Below are positions 9,655 through 18,182 of a stretch of 64,000 bases of DNA, one piece after another. Under the pieces are notes generated by a model. It was given only the letters and a program-made list of their open reading frames with translations, was not told where the DNA came from and searched no databases. Within the stretch, counting starts at the first letter, position 1; each line of letters begins with the position of its first letter. The DNA comes from Seribacter sp963934295 (GTDB lineage: Bacteria; Verrucomicrobiota; Verrucomicrobiia; Opitutales; Seribacteraceae), in contig CAWVXY010000002.1 in assembly GCA_963934295.1 (NCBI GenBank), positions 1-64,000 on the forward strand. The letters run 5' to 3'. Both the position numbers and the translations under genes were made by a program.

Positions 9655-11148
9655 ATGGACAAGTTGAAGCTGGATTTCTTATTAGAAAGCATTCATTCCC
9701 TTGCTTTCGTCAATCCGTTCGCAGAGCAAAGGGATGAAATTGAAGGGACCATTATCAGGCAGATAGGGCGGACAGAGAAACCTTGGATAAGAAACTCAAA
9801 GTTTACCAACGAGTTTAATCAGGTTCTTTATTGGGTTGAGCAGGGAGAACAATCACTCCTTTCGGGTATGGCAAAAGGTTACGAGTCGGCTGTAAGGGCT
9901 GAACAGATGGCATCTTTGGCATATTTTTCTCTCTATCATGAGCTCGTGGATGATTTGGATGCTTTAATTGAAAGCGAGGAATCAGATTTAACAGCCAATC
10001 GAAAATTATTTAAAAAGATTGAGGCAGGAATTAAGAAAAGAAGGCCTTTGGTTTCGGGGGGAAGAAGTGCGATGTGGGAAAAGCCTGAGCACCTTTTTGC
10101 CTGCTTTTATCAATTAAGGCGAGCCTTCCTCTGTCTATTTAACGAAATTGTAGGATGGAGCGAGCCGATGAGGGCACTGAGAGTTCGGGTATGGGAGAGT
10201 GTGTTCACCAAAGATATGCTTAGTTATCAACAGTGGATGCATGAATCCGTAGGTCGATTCCCGACTTTAATTCTGGGTCCAACCGGTTCAGGGAAAGAAA
10301 TTATGGCCCGGGCGATCGGGTTATCAAGGTTTATTCCTTATGACCCAAGCAGTGGGCAATTTGCATCCAATCCAAAGAAAAGTTTTTGCCCGGTCAATTT
10401 GTCTGCTTTAACAGAGACTTTAATCGAATCCGAGCTATTTGGTCATCGAAAAGGTTCTTTTACGGGTGCGATGCGTGATCGTGCTGGAATTTTTAAAACA
10501 GCAGGCCAATATGGAACCGTCTTTCTCGATGAAATTGGCGAAGTCCCGGAATCCATTCAGGTAAAACTTCTTAGAATCCTACAGTCGGGGGAATTTCAAG
10601 CTATTGGTGGAGATGCTCCTTCGTTTTACGAGGGTAAGATTATTGCGGCCACACATCGGGACTTAGGAGAGCAGGTAAGGAATGGAGGGATGAGGGAGGA
10701 TTTCTTTTACCGCCTTTGTGGGGATCAGGTTAATACGATCGGCTTGCAGGATATCCTTTCTTCCAGTCCGAAGGAGATTGTTAATTCAGTCCATTACATT
10801 TGCACTAAACTTTTCGGTAGTGATGGAGCAAAGGAGCTCAGTTCAAGGGTAGTTGATAAATTGCAGTCCGTTCTTCCTCGAAATTATCCATGGCCAGGTA
10901 ATTTCAGGGAATTAGAGCAGGCGGTACGAAATATTATTGTACATGATGAGTTTGTTCCCTTAGGGCAAACTGGAGAAGACGAATTCGATATTAGGGAAAC
11001 CTACAGGTCCACTCAAGTCAGTTTGTCTGAGTGGAATCAAATATACGCACGCAAGGCCTACGAAAGTGCCGGTAGTTACAGGGAGGCTGCTCGTAGGCTA
11101 AATGCGGATCAAAGAACAATTAAGAAGTTGGTTCAAGGTGCTGAATAG
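9655..11148 (+). CDS. Sigma-54-type AAA+ transcriptional activator (bEBP) without receiver domain
   Basis: The product (497 residues from ATG 9655; an in-frame TTG at 9634 is less likely) has a helical N-terminal region (~1-195) of unknown fold. An AAA+ domain follows, with Walker A 'GPTGSGKE' (208-215), the sigma-54 loop 'GSFTGA' (267-272, consensus GAFTGA), Walker B 'VFLDEIGE' (289-296) and arginine-finger region 'REDFFYRL'. A short Fis-like helix-turn-helix closes the protein ('SYREAARRLNADQRTIKKLV'). Such proteins remodel RNA polymerase-sigma-54 at -24/-12 promoters. No phosphoacceptor domain, PAS or GAF is visible, so the signal it senses is unknown. The next gene on the same strand is the DP-repeat protein. 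Confidence 0.9.
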   Translation: MDKLKLDFLLESIHSLAFVNPFAEQRDEIEGTIIRQIGRTEKPWIRNSKFTNEFNQVLYWVEQGEQSLLSGMAKGYESAVRAEQMASLAYFSLYHELVDDLDALIESEESDLTANRKLFKKIEAGIKKRRPLVSGGRSAMWEKPEHLFACFYQLRRAFLCLFNEIVGWSEPMRALRVRVWESVFTKDMLSYQQWMHESVGRFPTLILGPTGSGKEIMARAIGLSRFIPYDPSSGQFASNPKKSFCPVNLSALTETLIESELFGHRKGSFTGAMRDRAGIFKTAGQYGTVFLDEIGEVPESIQVKLLRILQSGEFQAIGGDAPSFYEGKIIAATHRDLGEQVRNGGMREDFFYRLCGDQVNTIGLQDILSSSPKEIVNSVHYICTKLFGSDGAKELSSRVVDKLQSVLPRNYPWPGNFRELEQAVRNIIVHDEFVPLGQTGEDEFDIRETYRSTQVSLSEWNQIYARKAYESAGSYREAARRLNADQRTIKKLVQGAE

Positions 11149-11241
11149 TTTGTTCTTCATTAGATGAACTCGTTCAAGTATTTTGTTTTTACAATCGAAT
11201 CTATCTTGTCTGAATATCCTTTGCTTGTTTATGTAGAATGA

Positions 11242-12780
11242 GTGAGCAAAAAAATTATACTATGTTCATTTTGGGGTGTGACATTAGCCTTATCCTTTTA
11301 CTGGGGTTTTGTTTCCCGGGATCCATTTAATTCGATTCAACGCAAGGTAATTGAGGAGAGTTTTAAAAGAAATCTAGAATCGATCGATTTTGACGAGTTG
11401 TTGGATAAATTAGAAGATAGTACGACTAATAACGAAGTAGAATTGGCTACTGGAGAAGTTGTGGATCAAGCAATTGAATTGAATTTTCAGCATGTAGATT
11501 TGGAGGAGGTGGGGGAGGGAATATTGACAGGTGAGCGAATTCGCGAGGTTTTATCACCTGCTCTGATCAGTACTGATTTAGTTGGGAGGAATGCGGTAAT
11601 TGCAGATATGTTGGCTCGTTTGACGGCCGAAAATGCCGAAGATGCACTTAAGGTTTTTGAGAATACTCCCTCTTCATATCATACGGATAATAATTTTCGT
11701 TTATTTTTACACGCTTGGGCAAAAGTGGACGGAGCGAAAGCCCTCGATTACATAATGAATAATCCTACTGCTCACAAGGTCGAGGGAGGACATATTTGGG
11801 CGATGTCTGGTTGGACGGCATCCGATCCACAGTCTGCCTATGATTTTGTGATGTCCAGAGATAAGGTTGAATATGGGCTATACCACGGTCTGGTCCGTGG
11901 GTGGGGACGGGTTGACTTGAATGGCGCACAGCAGTTTGTCTCCTCACTCAAAGATAAAAAATTAAAAAGTCGTTTGGCCAATGTGGTGAGTGAGAATTAT
12001 ATTGAACAACATGGAATTATGGGGGCGATGGATTGGGCTTCATCTGATTTGCCCGGACGAGATAAAAGTTTTTCTGAGGCCGCATTTAAGTCTGTTGTTG
12101 GCCGATCCATTTCGCAGAGCTCTCATTATGTTGCGGAATGGATTAGTCAGAACCCCAATAGTAAATTTATTGAATCTTGGATGTTTGAAAGAACGGCCGG
12201 AAAATTAGCCCAACGTGACCCTGGCTTGGCTGCCAGTTGGCTTGAGCCACACTTGGAGAATAAAAAAGTAAATTCCGGAGTTCTTGGACGAGTCGTTTCC
12301 GAGTGGGTGGATCGAGACCCTACTTCAGCTGCCAGCTATGTTGATAGTTTAAAGGGAACCAAGGTGTACAATAAAGAATTAACCAAAAAACTTGCGGGGA
12401 GTTGGGCAAAGAAAGATCCCACTTCTGCCTTTGCCTGGGCCAGAACTTTGGAGCCGGAATTATGGGTGTCAGCTTCTGCGAGTATTGTGGGGAATTTATC
12501 GAGGGAGGAGTTAATACAAAATGCCGCTTGGATAAAAGATAGTCCGGTGGAGAATAGTAGTGATGGGGTAAGGGCGGCTTACGCTATGCGAATGGCGAGC
12601 CAGGATCCTCATGATGCAATTGAGCAAGCTCTATTAATGAAGGATACTTTAGGGCGGGAAAAGGTTACCGTTCATATTGCAAAAAAGCTCTACAAAAAAA
12701 ACCCGAAAGGAATTAAAGAATGGCTACCTCAAAGTGGATTAAGTCTGGCATCTCAACAACGAGTTGTTCGTGAGAAATAA
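11242..12780 (+). CDS. Membrane-anchored protein with W-x-DP-x-A helical repeats
   Basis: Start GTG 11242 begins with one N-terminal membrane segment (KKIILCSFWGVTLALSFYWG), probably an anchor or uncleaved signal, followed by a ~490-residue exported region. At least six repeats of about 35-40 residues share the pattern Trp-small-x-x-Asp-Pro-x-(Ser/Gly)-Ala: 'GWTASDPQSAYDFVM', 'WVDRDPTSAASYVDSL', 'SWAKKDPTSAFAWARTL'. Degenerate units flank these. The pattern suggests a TPR/Sel1-like alpha-solenoid used for protein-protein binding. I have seen such repeats mainly in Verrucomicrobia, but know no assigned function. It lies 93 bases after the bEBP gene; a regulatory link is only inferred. Confidence 0.8.
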   Translation: MSKKIILCSFWGVTLALSFYWGFVSRDPFNSIQRKVIEESFKRNLESIDFDELLDKLEDSTTNNEVELATGEVVDQAIELNFQHVDLEEVGEGILTGERIREVLSPALISTDLVGRNAVIADMLARLTAENAEDALKVFENTPSSYHTDNNFRLFLHAWAKVDGAKALDYIMNNPTAHKVEGGHIWAMSGWTASDPQSAYDFVMSRDKVEYGLYHGLVRGWGRVDLNGAQQFVSSLKDKKLKSRLANVVSENYIEQHGIMGAMDWASSDLPGRDKSFSEAAFKSVVGRSISQSSHYVAEWISQNPNSKFIESWMFERTAGKLAQRDPGLAASWLEPHLENKKVNSGVLGRVVSEWVDRDPTSAASYVDSLKGTKVYNKELTKKLAGSWAKKDPTSAFAWARTLEPELWVSASASIVGNLSREELIQNAAWIKDSPVENSSDGVRAAYAMRMASQDPHDAIEQALLMKDTLGREKVTVHIAKKLYKKNPKGIKEWLPQSGLSLASQQRVVREK

Positions 12781-12791
12781 CTCCGGTTACA

Positions 12792-14195
12792 TTATTGGGA
12801 AACTTTATTATTTTGTGCAAGCAGATGATCGAGGTAAACAAGTCCGCCTTCTTGTTCAGTAAATTCACCGTCGAGTTGTGCTTCGAAGCATTTTTTAAGA
12901 ATCGGGGTGAATTCGGGACCGGGAGATAAGCCTTTTTTAATTAAGTGTCGACCTTGCATGATTGGTTTAGGTTCGGAATCCTTAACTTTTAATTCTTCCG
13001 CTTTTTTTAATAACCAAGGCCCTTCAGGAAAATCGTCTTGTCTGGGAGGTCGTCCGGCTAAGTCTGCTGCCGCGACACGAACCAAACGGTCGATACGTTT
13101 GACCTGATGTGCAAGTCTACGAATGGCTCCGTCACTCGCTTTATCTTTGTAAAATGTCCGCGGAGTTAAATGCCTGCGGACGAGCGGTATGATTTCATCA
13201 TGCAAGTCGACTTGATTCGTTAAACGGGAGAGAAAGGATCGGGTGGGTTGTTCTCCCTTTGGCTCATGCATGGGCGACCGAATTCGTCCATCCTCTGCTC
13301 TGTAGGTAGTTGATGGTTTTCCCAAGTCATGGCAAAGAACCGCAAGCCCCACGACTAGGTCTTCCCATTCGACCCCAATGCGACTACTGGCAAATGCGTC
13401 CAGGCAGTGCAGAGTATGTGTCCACACATCTCCTTCCGGGTGCCATTCCGGATCCTGTTTACATCCTACAAGGTCAAGTAGTTCGGGGAAATAACTGAGC
13501 CATTTAGTATCTTTTAAAAAATTGAGGCCGGCAGTAATATCGATACCTTTTAGAAATAATTTTTTCCATTCATCAAAAATTCTCTCAGGAGGAAGTTCCT
13601 CCATAGATATTGATTGGCAGAGTGAGATTGTTTCCGGGCTTGGTTTAAGGTGAAACCGGGCAATAAATTGCATGCCTCTGAGAACCCTAAGTGGATCTTC
13701 AGAAAAAGCAGGGCTTACATGCCGGAGAATTTTTTCTTTTAAGTCTTGCTGTCCATTAAATGGATCTAAGATCTCTCCCGTCAGCGGATTTAATCCGATT
13801 GCGTTGATCGTAAAGTCGCGACGATGGGCAGCCTGTTCAAAAGGAAGATTTGGATCAACTTCAATTGAGAAACCTTTATGACCTGTTCCATTTTTATTTT
13901 CGGTTCGGGGTAGCGCAATTTCAACAGGGAAGCCTTTTAATTTAAGAACGCCAAAAGATTTCCCAACTTGTTCTGCTGCATACTTTGGAAGTAGCAACTG
14001 GGCAAGGTGATCTGTATTAAATCCCCGAACCTCCATATCTAATTCATGAGGTGCTTGTCCTAGGATTAGGTCTCGAACAGAACCCCCAACTACAAGAGAA
14101 TGCCCACCATTTTTACGGATGAGATGGGCAATGTCCTGCAACAGTGAACCCAGTTTTTTTGGTAATTTTTTTCTTAAATCAGGAATTTCGTCCAT
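12792..14195 (-). CDS. cca: CCA tRNA nucleotidyltransferase / poly(A) polymerase family, with HD domain
   Basis: The enzyme adds or repairs the 3' CCA end of tRNA. The start is ATG 14195, which leaves 2 bases after the upstream SIS gene's stop (TAA AA ATG) and gives 467 residues; an upstream frame-open stretch to 14300 is not needed. The head domain shows 'VVGGSVRDLILG' and 'RRDFTINAIGLN', and the neck motif 'EDPLRVLRGMQFIARF'. A C-terminal HD domain has 'VLCHDLGKPSTTYR'. The usual DxD metal motif reads 'PHELDMEV', so Glu seems to replace the first Asp. Whether it makes full CCA or only part (split A- and CC-adding enzymes exist) cannot be decided from the sequence alone. Confidence 0.9.
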   Translation of the reverse strand: MDEIPDLRKKLPKKLGSLLQDIAHLIRKNGGHSLVVGGSVRDLILGQAPHELDMEVRGFNTDHLAQLLLPKYAAEQVGKSFGVLKLKGFPVEIALPRTENKNGTGHKGFSIEVDPNLPFEQAAHRRDFTINAIGLNPLTGEILDPFNGQQDLKEKILRHVSPAFSEDPLRVLRGMQFIARFHLKPSPETISLCQSISMEELPPERIFDEWKKLFLKGIDITAGLNFLKDTKWLSYFPELLDLVGCKQDPEWHPEGDVWTHTLHCLDAFASSRIGVEWEDLVVGLAVLCHDLGKPSTTYRAEDGRIRSPMHEPKGEQPTRSFLSRLTNQVDLHDEIIPLVRRHLTPRTFYKDKASDGAIRRLAHQVKRIDRLVRVAAADLAGRPPRQDDFPEGPWLLKKAEELKVKDSEPKPIMQGRHLIKKGLSPGPEFTPILKKCFEAQLDGEFTEQEGGLVYLDHLLAQNNKVSQ

Positions 14196-14197
14196 TT

Positions 14198-14806
14198 TTA
14201 CGGAAACAATGTGTCTTCCACCACCTGACATAAAGTATGGTAAACGGGAAGGTGGAGTTCCTGGACTCGTGGAACATCGGTAGCGGGTACTTGAATGCAA
14301 AGTTTACATATGGATGCCAAGTCTCCACCAGATTGTCCGGTTAGCCCAATGCTTTCAAGACCAAGCGCATTGGCTGCTTTCACTGCGTGGACGATATTCC
14401 GCGAGTTTCCCGATGTGGTAATCCCGAGCAAAATATCACCAGGTTTCCCAAATGCTAAAACCTGTTGGGCAAAGGCGTATTCCGGAACATCGTCGTTCAC
14501 AAAGGCAGTAGTAAAACCAACCATTGAGGGCAAAGACAATGCAGGTAGTGCACCATGTAAGTTTTGGGCCAGATCGGGGCCGAGTTTTTTAGCAATATCA
14601 TTAGGGAGGTTTCGTGGGCGGGAAAACCTCTTCACAAGTTCACCTGCAATATGTTCGCAGTCGGCAGCACTTCCTCCGTTTCCGCATAAAAGCACTTGAT
14701 TGCCAGAACGAAAACAATTGAGAAGAAGTTCGCATGCAGAATGGATATCTTTCTTGCAGCTTTCAAGTTCAGGTCTTCTTTCTAATAATTTGTCAATATC
14801 TTCCAC
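14198..14806 (-). CDS. gmhA: SIS-domain sugar-phosphate isomerase, phosphoheptose isomerase (GmhA) family
   Basis: GmhA converts sedoheptulose-7-phosphate to D-glycero-D-manno-heptose-7-phosphate for LPS core heptose. The 202-residue protein begins at GTG 14806 and shows the SIS fold motifs 'LLCGNGGSAADCEHIAGELV' and 'LGITTSGNSRNIVHAVKAA', and near the C-terminus 'VQELHLPVYHTLCQVVED', which holds the GmhA Glu/His residues. DiaA, a replication-initiation SIS protein, is the main alternative, but the metal-type His residues favour GmhA. Its stop nearly touches the cca start, so the pair is probably one transcript. No other heptose genes are in the window. Confidence 0.85.
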   Translation of the reverse strand: MEDIDKLLERRPELESCKKDIHSACELLLNCFRSGNQVLLCGNGGSAADCEHIAGELVKRFSRPRNLPNDIAKKLGPDLAQNLHGALPALSLPSMVGFTTAFVNDDVPEYAFAQQVLAFGKPGDILLGITTSGNSRNIVHAVKAANALGLESIGLTGQSGGDLASICKLCIQVPATDVPRVQELHLPVYHTLCQVVEDTLFP

Positions 14807-14907
14807 AAAAATTACTTATACGAAATATAATTAAAAGTGCGAATCAATTTCATTCTATTTATGACTCAGCCTATTCTTTACTAAAGTGATGAATTTTGTC
14901 ATGTTAT

Positions 14908-14929
14908 AAAGTCGTTTTAAAATGACTTT
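14908..14929. promoter_or_regulatory. 22-bp near-palindrome across the cysH start codon
   Basis: The run aaagtcgttttaaaatgactt(t) is an inverted repeat with one g/t mismatch that could pair as G-U in RNA. The cysH ATG (14922-14924) lies in its 3' half. A -10-like TATAAA sits at 14905-14910, overlapping the left arm. It could be an operator or an RNA hairpin that hides the start codon. The dyad is seen; its role is inferred. Confidence 0.4.
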
Positions 14930-15644
14930 AGATGAACAAGATTTAACGGTGTTAAATACCGAGTTTTATTCCATGAATGCGGAAGAACGAATTTCGTGGG
15001 CGTGGGATCGTTTTGGATCAGGTTTAGTTTTGTCCACCAGTTTTGGTCTGCAAAGTGCGGTAATGTTAAACCTTATTTTGAGCATTAATAAGGAAATCCC
15101 GGTAGTTTTTGTGGATACCGGATATTTATTTCCGGAGACCTATCAGTATTCTTTGACCCTTCAGGAGAAGATTAATTTTCGGGTTAGAACATACTCCGCA
15201 AAAATGAGCCCCGCTTTTCAGGAGGCAAGTTTTGGTAAATTGTGGGAACAGGGTGCTGATGAAATGAAAAAGTATAATTTCATTAATAAAAAGGAACCGA
15301 TGGAAAGAGCTTTAAAAGAATTAGGTTCAACCGCTTGGTTCTCAGGATTACGCAGGTCACAATCTACGGAGCGTGGAAAAAGACCTTTCATTGAAAAACA
15401 GGGTGAAATTTATAAAATTTACCCGATTCTTGATTGGGACGATCGAAAGACTTATCAGTATCTTCCGAAAAATAATCTGCCTTATCATCCGTTGGAGGGA
15501 ATGGGATATGACTCGCTAGGAGATTTTCATAGCACGGAAAAATATGATCCTTCCAAAGAAGCTGAGGATTCAAGGCATGGTGGTCATGGTCGTGAATGTG
15601 GCTTGCATTTGGATCTACCCGAGGGTCTTGACTTTTCGGTTTAA
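14922..15644 (+). CDS. cysH: Phosphoadenosine phosphosulfate (PAPS) reductase
   Basis: The enzyme reduces activated sulfate to sulfite in assimilatory sulfate reduction. The 240-residue product has the N-type ATP-pyrophosphatase loop 'VLSTSFGLQSAVMLN', 'VVFVDTGYLFPETYQY' and the catalytic C-terminal 'RECGLH' (Cys226). The two CC/CxxC pairs that bind a [4Fe-4S] cluster in APS reductases are absent: 'KKYNFINKK' and 'GDFHSTEKY' stand where cysteines would be. This points to a PAPS-type, thioredoxin- or glutaredoxin-dependent enzyme. No cysC/cysN/cysD/cysI gene is in the window. It precedes prfB by 20 bases, so readthrough into prfB is likely. Confidence 0.93.
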   Translation: MTLDEQDLTVLNTEFYSMNAEERISWAWDRFGSGLVLSTSFGLQSAVMLNLILSINKEIPVVFVDTGYLFPETYQYSLTLQEKINFRVRTYSAKMSPAFQEASFGKLWEQGADEMKKYNFINKKEPMERALKELGSTAWFSGLRRSQSTERGKRPFIEKQGEIYKIYPILDWDDRKTYQYLPKNNLPYHPLEGMGYDSLGDFHSTEKYDPSKEAEDSRHGGHGRECGLHLDLPEGLDFSV

Positions 15645-15664
15645 TTCACCCCAATAGCATACTT

Positions 15665-16804
15665 ATGATTTTGCCCGAAGATAAAACCCGTTTACAAGAA
15701 TTGATTAAAAAAACCAGGCATCTTTGGAAATTTCTTGATTGTGACGAGAAGAAAAAGACCATACTTGAGCTCGAAAATACTATGTCTTCACCTTCATTTT
15801 GGGATAACCAGACAGAGGCAAAGCGAGTCAGTTCTGAGGCCAATCGACTCAAACAGACGGTAGAAAAAATTGAGTCGTTTCGTACACAGGTTGATGATCT
15901 TGAGGCCCTGGCTGAATTGTGTGATGAAGATGAAAACGATCAGGAAATGGAGAGTGAGTTTATAAGCACATTGGAAACATTACTTGGGAATGTCGAAGAT
16001 TTAGAAGTCGCGAGTTTTCTGGGTGAGCCTTTTGATGACAGACCCGCACTATTAAGTATACATGCAGGGGCTGGAGGAACAGAATCGTGCGACTGGGCAG
16101 ATATGTTGATGAGAATGTATATGCGATGGGCAGAACGACGAGGATTTAAGGTTGAATTGCAAGACCTTCAACCGGGAGAAGAGGCCGGGGTGAGCAGATG
16201 TTCTATTCGAATGGAAGGTTTACATGCTTACGGATACGCAAAGGCTGAGCGGGGAGTCCATCGATTGGTTCGAATTAGCCCTTTTGACTCGAATAAAAGA
16301 AGGCACACATCTTTTTGTTCCGTTGATGTGATTGCTGAAGTGGAGGACGATGACTTGGATATGGATATTCCTGATGATGATCTTCGCATAGATACTTATC
16401 GTTCAAGCGGAAAAGGTGGGCAGCATGTGAATAAGACGGACTCAGCTGTTCGATTGACTCACCTTCCCACAAATATCGTGGTGCAATGTCAAAATGAACG
16501 ATCCCAATTGAAGAATAAACAAACCGCGATGCGGGTTCTTAAATCCCGAATCTATGAGAAAGAACAGGATGAAAAAAGGGCGGAAATGGAAAAGTTTTAT
16601 GGTGATAAAGGAGAGATGGGGTGGGGGAATCAGATTAGAAGTTATGTTTTTCAACCTTATCAAATGGTCAAAGATTTACGAACTGGGGTGGAAACCTCGG
16701 GTGTGCAGGCAGTAATGGATGGTGAATTGGATGCTTTTGTAAATGGGTGGTTGCGTGCAGGTTGTCCCAGGCAGAGGAACAAGGAAATCCAGGTTGACGA
16801 TTAA
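15665..16804 (+). CDS. prfB: Peptide chain release factor 2, encoded without a frameshift
   Basis: RF2 recognises UAA and UGA and triggers peptide release. The tripeptide anticodon 'SPF' is at 205-207 and the catalytic 'GGQ' at 251-253 in 'SSGKGGQHVNKTDSAVRL'. The length of 379 is close to the family norm. In many bacteria codon 26 region reads CTT TGA C and needs a +1 shift; here the equivalent is CTT GAT (15734-15739) inside 'WKFLDCDEKKK', so the gene is one continuous frame. The loss of UGA autoregulation is seen directly. The neighbouring order cysH-prfB suggests a shared transcript. Confidence 0.97.
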   Translation: MILPEDKTRLQELIKKTRHLWKFLDCDEKKKTILELENTMSSPSFWDNQTEAKRVSSEANRLKQTVEKIESFRTQVDDLEALAELCDEDENDQEMESEFISTLETLLGNVEDLEVASFLGEPFDDRPALLSIHAGAGGTESCDWADMLMRMYMRWAERRGFKVELQDLQPGEEAGVSRCSIRMEGLHAYGYAKAERGVHRLVRISPFDSNKRRHTSFCSVDVIAEVEDDDLDMDIPDDDLRIDTYRSSGKGGQHVNKTDSAVRLTHLPTNIVVQCQNERSQLKNKQTAMRVLKSRIYEKEQDEKRAEMEKFYGDKGEMGWGNQIRSYVFQPYQMVKDLRTGVETSGVQAVMDGELDAFVNGWLRAGCPRQRNKEIQVDD

Positions 16805-16814
16805 TTAAAGCATA

Positions 16815-18179
16815 TTGGATGTGAGCCTAACGGCTAAAAGTATTGCGGAGCATAAAAAGTCTCCTTTGTTCGCAGATAAGAGCTGGGTCTGGTCTCCGCA
16901 GTCTTGGGAATTGACTGATTCACTCTCGTCTTCGATTCTTGATTTAGGAAATGCCGCATTTTCTTTTTATAGAGGGATCGATTTGCTTTATCGAAAATCT
17001 TATTCCAATCAATCGATTTTAAGAAATCAGGAATTGTGCGTTCCATGGGTTGCTAAATATTACGATGCTGGGAAGCCTGAGTGGTTGGTTGAGCATGCCC
17101 GTTCAAATTCTGCACGTGCGAGTATTCCGGCAGTATTGAGACCTGATTTACTTCCTGTTGCAGATGGACTTGCTTTAACCGAATGGGATTCTGTTCCCGG
17201 GGGGATTGGTTTAACTGCTCAATTAGAATTTCTTTATGGATTAGCGAAGGATGGTGGAATGGTTAAGGCATTTGGGCGGGCATTGAATGATGCGGTCAAG
17301 ACAGTGCAGGGAGAAAAAGCAAACATGGCCATTGTGGTAAGCGAGGAGGCTGCGACTTACAGACCGGAAATGGAATGGTTGGCTGAAGAATTGAGCAAGC
17401 TTTCCTATTCAATTATTGTTTGTTCTCCTGAAGAATTAAAAGTTTCAAATCAGGAACTACTCTGTCGGGGAAAAAAGATTCATCTCGTTTATCGGTTTTG
17501 GGAGTTGTTTGATTTTGAAAATGTGCCGGTCATGAAAGAACTGACTGAGTTAGTTGAATCTGAGAAATTAGTTGTGACTCCACCCATGGTTCATACCCAT
17601 GAGGAAAAATTGTCCCTGGCTCTTTTTCATCATCATCGCTTGCAGGGATTCTGGCAGGAAATTTTGACCAAAACGGAATTAAAGATTTTAAAAGCGATGA
17701 TTCCTCCAAGCTGGATTGTTGATCCGACAGAACTTCCACCGGGTGCATATTTGGATGGGCCTTTATCCCGGGGTAATAGATTAACCAGCTGGATGGATTT
17801 GGGGAAGGCCTCTAAAAAGGAGCGTTCCCTCGTACTTAAAGCAAGCGGTTTTCATGAAACTGCATGGGGGGCAAAAAGTGTTGTGCTTGGAGATGATGTT
17901 TCTGCAGATGAATGGAGTATGGCCTTGCAGTCTGCACTTGGTTCTTTTCCAAACCCTGTTTCTATTATTCAAGAGTTCCGTAAACCTGTTCGATTGGAAC
18001 ATCCGGTTATTACCTCTGATGGGGGCACTGAAATAATGAAGGGCAGGTTACGATTATCTCCTTATTATTTTATTTATGAAGGGCGTGCGCATTGGGCAGG
18101 AACTTTGGCCACCTTTTGCCCGGTTGATAAAAAAATTATACACGGTATGAAAGATGGGGCTTTATTGCCCGCCAAATAG
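16815..18179 (+). CDS. Uncharacterised protein, possibly a circularly permuted ATP-grasp enzyme
   Basis: The 454-residue product starts at TTG 16815 or, equally possible, GTG 16821; no ATG is in frame nearby. There is no signal peptide. The central part 'KANMAIVVSEEAATYRPEME' followed by 'HLVYRFWELFDFENVPVMKE', and the later 'ERSLVLKASGFHETAWGAKS' and 'SIIQEFRKP', resemble pre-ATP-grasp and ATP-grasp segments of glutathionylspermidine-synthase-like or circularly permuted ATP-grasp proteins. The substrate is unknown. It follows prfB by 10 bases and ends 3 bases before the convergent sulfatase gene. I hold the fold assignment loosely. Confidence 0.6.
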   Translation: MDVSLTAKSIAEHKKSPLFADKSWVWSPQSWELTDSLSSSILDLGNAAFSFYRGIDLLYRKSYSNQSILRNQELCVPWVAKYYDAGKPEWLVEHARSNSARASIPAVLRPDLLPVADGLALTEWDSVPGGIGLTAQLEFLYGLAKDGGMVKAFGRALNDAVKTVQGEKANMAIVVSEEAATYRPEMEWLAEELSKLSYSIIVCSPEELKVSNQELLCRGKKIHLVYRFWELFDFENVPVMKELTELVESEKLVVTPPMVHTHEEKLSLALFHHHRLQGFWQEILTKTELKILKAMIPPSWIVDPTELPPGAYLDGPLSRGNRLTSWMDLGKASKKERSLVLKASGFHETAWGAKSVVLGDDVSADEWSMALQSALGSFPNPVSIIQEFRKPVRLEHPVITSDGGTEIMKGRLRLSPYYFIYEGRAHWAGTLATFCPVDKKIIHGMKDGALLPAK

Positions 18180-18182
18180 AAA

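Noticed and set aside
14295..14699. 134-codon plus-strand frame opposite the gmhA-like gene
   Set aside because: It is fully antisense to a clear SIS-domain gene and has no recognisable motif.
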